Shown in pieces: positions 6,201-7,018 of a DNA stretch of 7,018 nt. This DNA comes from CAIOZW01 sp049318845 (lineage in GTDB: Bacteria; Acidobacteriota; Blastocatellia; RBC074), in contig JBMOFH010000214.1 in NCBI GenBank assembly GCA_049318845.1, positions 1-7,018 of the forward strand, written 5' to 3'. Positions within the stretch are counted from its first letter, which is position 1, and every line of letters starts with the position of its first letter. The position numbers and the translations under genes are program-made. The notes below the pieces were generated by a model, which was given only the letters and a program-made list of their open reading frames with translations, was not told the DNA's origin and did no database searches.

Positions 6201-6838
6201 CTCTGCGCGAGCTGCAGTCACACCACCAGGAGATCGAATCCCTTCCGGATACCGGCGTCCCCGGCGAGCTGCGGAAAGAGCTGGCGGAGGAGCTGGAGGC
6301 CCTCACCGTCCGGCTTCGGAAAGAAGACTTTTACCAGCATACCGCCGACTTCAACTCTCTTCTCACCCATCTGCGGGCACGGGTGCGCGATGCGGTAGCG
6401 GTGCTCATCACTCAGCAGCAGCAACGATTGAGGGATGGTGCGGCGGAGCTGCTGCGTCTTCCGGAATGGGGTGAGCTGACACAGGAGGAGCAGCAGACCA
6501 TGGTTGCCCGCATCGAAGAGCTGACCCTCACTGTTTCAACTGACCTGGCCGGCCTCAAACGACTGCTCAGCCGGGACTACGATATCAGTTGCACGATCGG
6601 GGAGATCAAAAGATCGATCCAGCGTCAGGGCCAGGAGCGTATTCGCCAACGACAGCAGGAGTATGCGGTAAATGCACCGGGTGGGACGACGAAGTTGACC
6701 AGATCGATCGCGGTGCCGACAAAGATGACGTCAGCGGCCGATATCGAGGCCCTGATTCGACAATTGAGCGAGCTCAAGGTTGAACTTTCCGGCTACAATG
6801 AGATCGAACTGCTATTCGTTCTCAACAGGGAAGACTGA
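3215..6838 (+). CDS. brxC: BREX ATPase BrxC (P-loop, DUF499/PglY-like)
   Basis: A 1207-residue protein, the usual size for BrxC. Walker A is GFYGSGKSS (residues 73-81, catalytic K79). Walker B is VIFIIDE (259-265, D264-E265). A sensor-1-like strand AWLIATAQQ (295-303) and a possible arginine finger in KLKDRFPIDIDL (R325) complete an AAA+-type core. The block YPFLPAHFDILLHLLGALAK plus GLRSAIKVVQDIL (392-429) is typical of BrxC/PglY. The last third (about 1010-1160) is rich in charged and Gln/Glu/Leu residues and probably forms coiled coils. BrxC is required for BREX exclusion and is thought to power or organise the complex with PglX/PglZ. ATG 3215 has only a weak AGG upstream (3205-3207), 23 nt after brxB. 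All nucleotide-binding residues are intact and there is no frameshift, so it appears functional. Confidence 0.93.
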   Translation: MNIRSIFDPGKDIYRTIEKVISYGASQEARLKSEISEYVVTESIEEQFRRLLDRMQLAMETGGENEIGVWVSGFYGSGKSSFTKYFGLAFDDNCVIDGTAFIRHLQDRFHKPQTKALLNTVAQRFPAAVVMLDLAAEMLAGATMEDVSTVLFYKVLQWAGYSRNIKVAAFERMVGKDGRRAELHERVGKEMPGLTWERVQNNPLAIDGLIPKIAHEMYPVFYPDAKTFNSKTDGFFSFEDQRVAEMIEIVREKSGRQNVIFIIDEVGQYVSSRDNLILNLDGLAKNLKRLGQGRAWLIATAQQTLTEDSANAALNSDKLFKLKDRFPIDIDLESSDIREICYRRLLGKSPAGETTLGALFDAHGQALRQHTRLQDAKYYDADFSRESFINLYPFLPAHFDILLHLLGALAKSTGGIGLRSAIKVVQDILKGDGGSKAMADQSVGWLATTVTLYDELEKDIRRSFPPIHQAIGKVKIRFPDSPLHQEIAKSVAILQIVGNLPVSVRNVASLMHLEVTAPSRFETIRKAVDELLNDVLVPLGEKDGQLVFLSERLRDIEQERGDIVLRAVDVRRIVNEALRETFNPLPRINHHGTMTVTTGLKIQTGTGLSGLAGEQNAVQTVVELVLAVDYEANLNRILDDSRSRASRNVIMLLSRTNTELEELAREISRCQRIEELHRNDPDQEVRDYCSSQHDRAARLETQLQSRIRQTLQAGSFVFRGQATAVSALDTDLLEATRRLLADVAAQVFDRYVEAPVRAGTEIAEKFLRTANPAAITSQIDPLNLVETVAGRPIFKTDHKAMISIRDYIDKRGVVDGKTLLEHFSGDPFGWSPDTTRYIIAAMLLAGEIKLKVSGREVTVAGQQAYDALKTNNSFKQVGVSLRDERPSIETLGRAAERLSELVGEMVIPLEQDISKATLKYFPRFQHDYGPLAERLSILGLAGSERIRALNQEISDLLFTDASDAPQLLGAESAAIYDNLKWAGEVRRRLDQGLDATLRELQSHHQEIESLPDTGVPGELRKELAEELEALTVRLRKEDFYQHTADFNSLLTHLRARVRDAVAVLITQQQQRLRDGAAELLRLPEWGELTQEEQQTMVARIEELTLTVSTDLAGLKRLLSRDYDISCTIGEIKRSIQRQGQERIRQRQQEYAVNAPGGTTKLTRSIAVPTKMTSAADIEALIRQLSELKVELSGYNEIELLFVLNRED

Positions 6839-6843
6839 ACACG

Positions 6844-7018
6844 ATGAACATCAACGCCTCTATCATTGACCAGAGACTGGCCGGTATTCAGGATGAGATC
6901 AGAGAGCGGGCGCAGACCGAACTCAACCTGAGCGAGCCAACCCGTCTCAAATCGCTTGCCTTCGTCTATATCTGCACGAGGACCATGCTCGACCTCGACC
7001 TTGAAGAGGCGATCGACT
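6844..7018 (+). CDS. Fifth gene of the BREX operon, N-terminal fragment (AIPR-like or atypical PglX)
   Basis: A frame opens at ATG 6844, 5 nt after the brxC stop, preceded by AGGGAAG at 6827-6833, and runs off the window after 58 complete codons. The protein begins MNINASIIDQRLAGIQDEI and continues with TRLKSLAFVYICTRTMLDL followed by DLEEAID. pglX is expected here in type 6 BREX. However, I do not recognise the usual PglX start, and no methyltransferase motif falls within the visible part. The helical start followed by S-AFV-ICT-T-LDLDLEEAID recalls the N-terminus of AIPR (abortive infection phage resistance) proteins, where a DGG.D.GID nuclease-like motif follows. That motif would lie just beyond the window, so this is tentative. 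The gene itself is real; its product is uncertain. Confidence 0.6.
   Translation, partial: MNINASIIDQRLAGIQDEIRERAQTELNLSEPTRLKSLAFVYICTRTMLDLDLEEAID

Overview
The window spans the junction between a housekeeping redox operon and the first two thirds of a phage-defence operon. All supported genes are on the + strand. DNA is moderately GC-rich by eye and the coding regions are dense. The organism is a bacterium. A 2-oxoacid:ferredoxin oxidoreductase beta subunit followed closely by a NuoI-type ferredoxin subunit suggests ferredoxin-linked central metabolism. Chloroflexota or a similar deep-branching phylum would fit, but the window alone cannot fix the taxon.

Region 1 (1-864): the C-terminus of a KorB-like 2-oxoacid:ferredoxin oxidoreductase beta subunit, a complete nuoI-like gene with two intact [4Fe-4S] motifs, and a strong intrinsic terminator that closes the unit.

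Region 2 (865-1349): about 485 bases with no convincing gene but much structure. It holds three tandem copies of a 14-bp repeat, a hairpin, a cluster of 9-bp TAAG-ending repeats that can form mutually exclusive hairpins, and a candidate promoter whose -10 lies between two 9-bp inverted arms. A second, bulged hairpin follows. This is the likely control region of the downstream operon and marks the edge of the defence island.

Region 3 (1350-7018): brxE, brxA (DUF1819), brxB (DUF1788), brxC (large P-loop ATPase) and the start of another gene. They are packed as one operon with a 1-nt stop/start overlap, a 20-nt overlap, a 23-nt gap and a 5-nt gap. The order brxE-brxA-brxB-brxC is the published opening of a type 6 BREX (bacteriophage exclusion) system, which normally continues with pglX, pglZ, brxD and brxHI outside this window. 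In known BREX systems BrxA is a small DNA-binding protein, BrxB is thought to bridge to PglZ, BrxC is a large ATPase, and PglX methylates host DNA to mark self. The role of BrxE is unknown. The gene that starts at 6844 does not read like a typical PglX N-terminus and may be an extra defence gene inserted between brxC and pglX.

The system is recognisable rather than wholly new. The least described parts are BrxE, the identity of the gene after brxC, and the structured control region.
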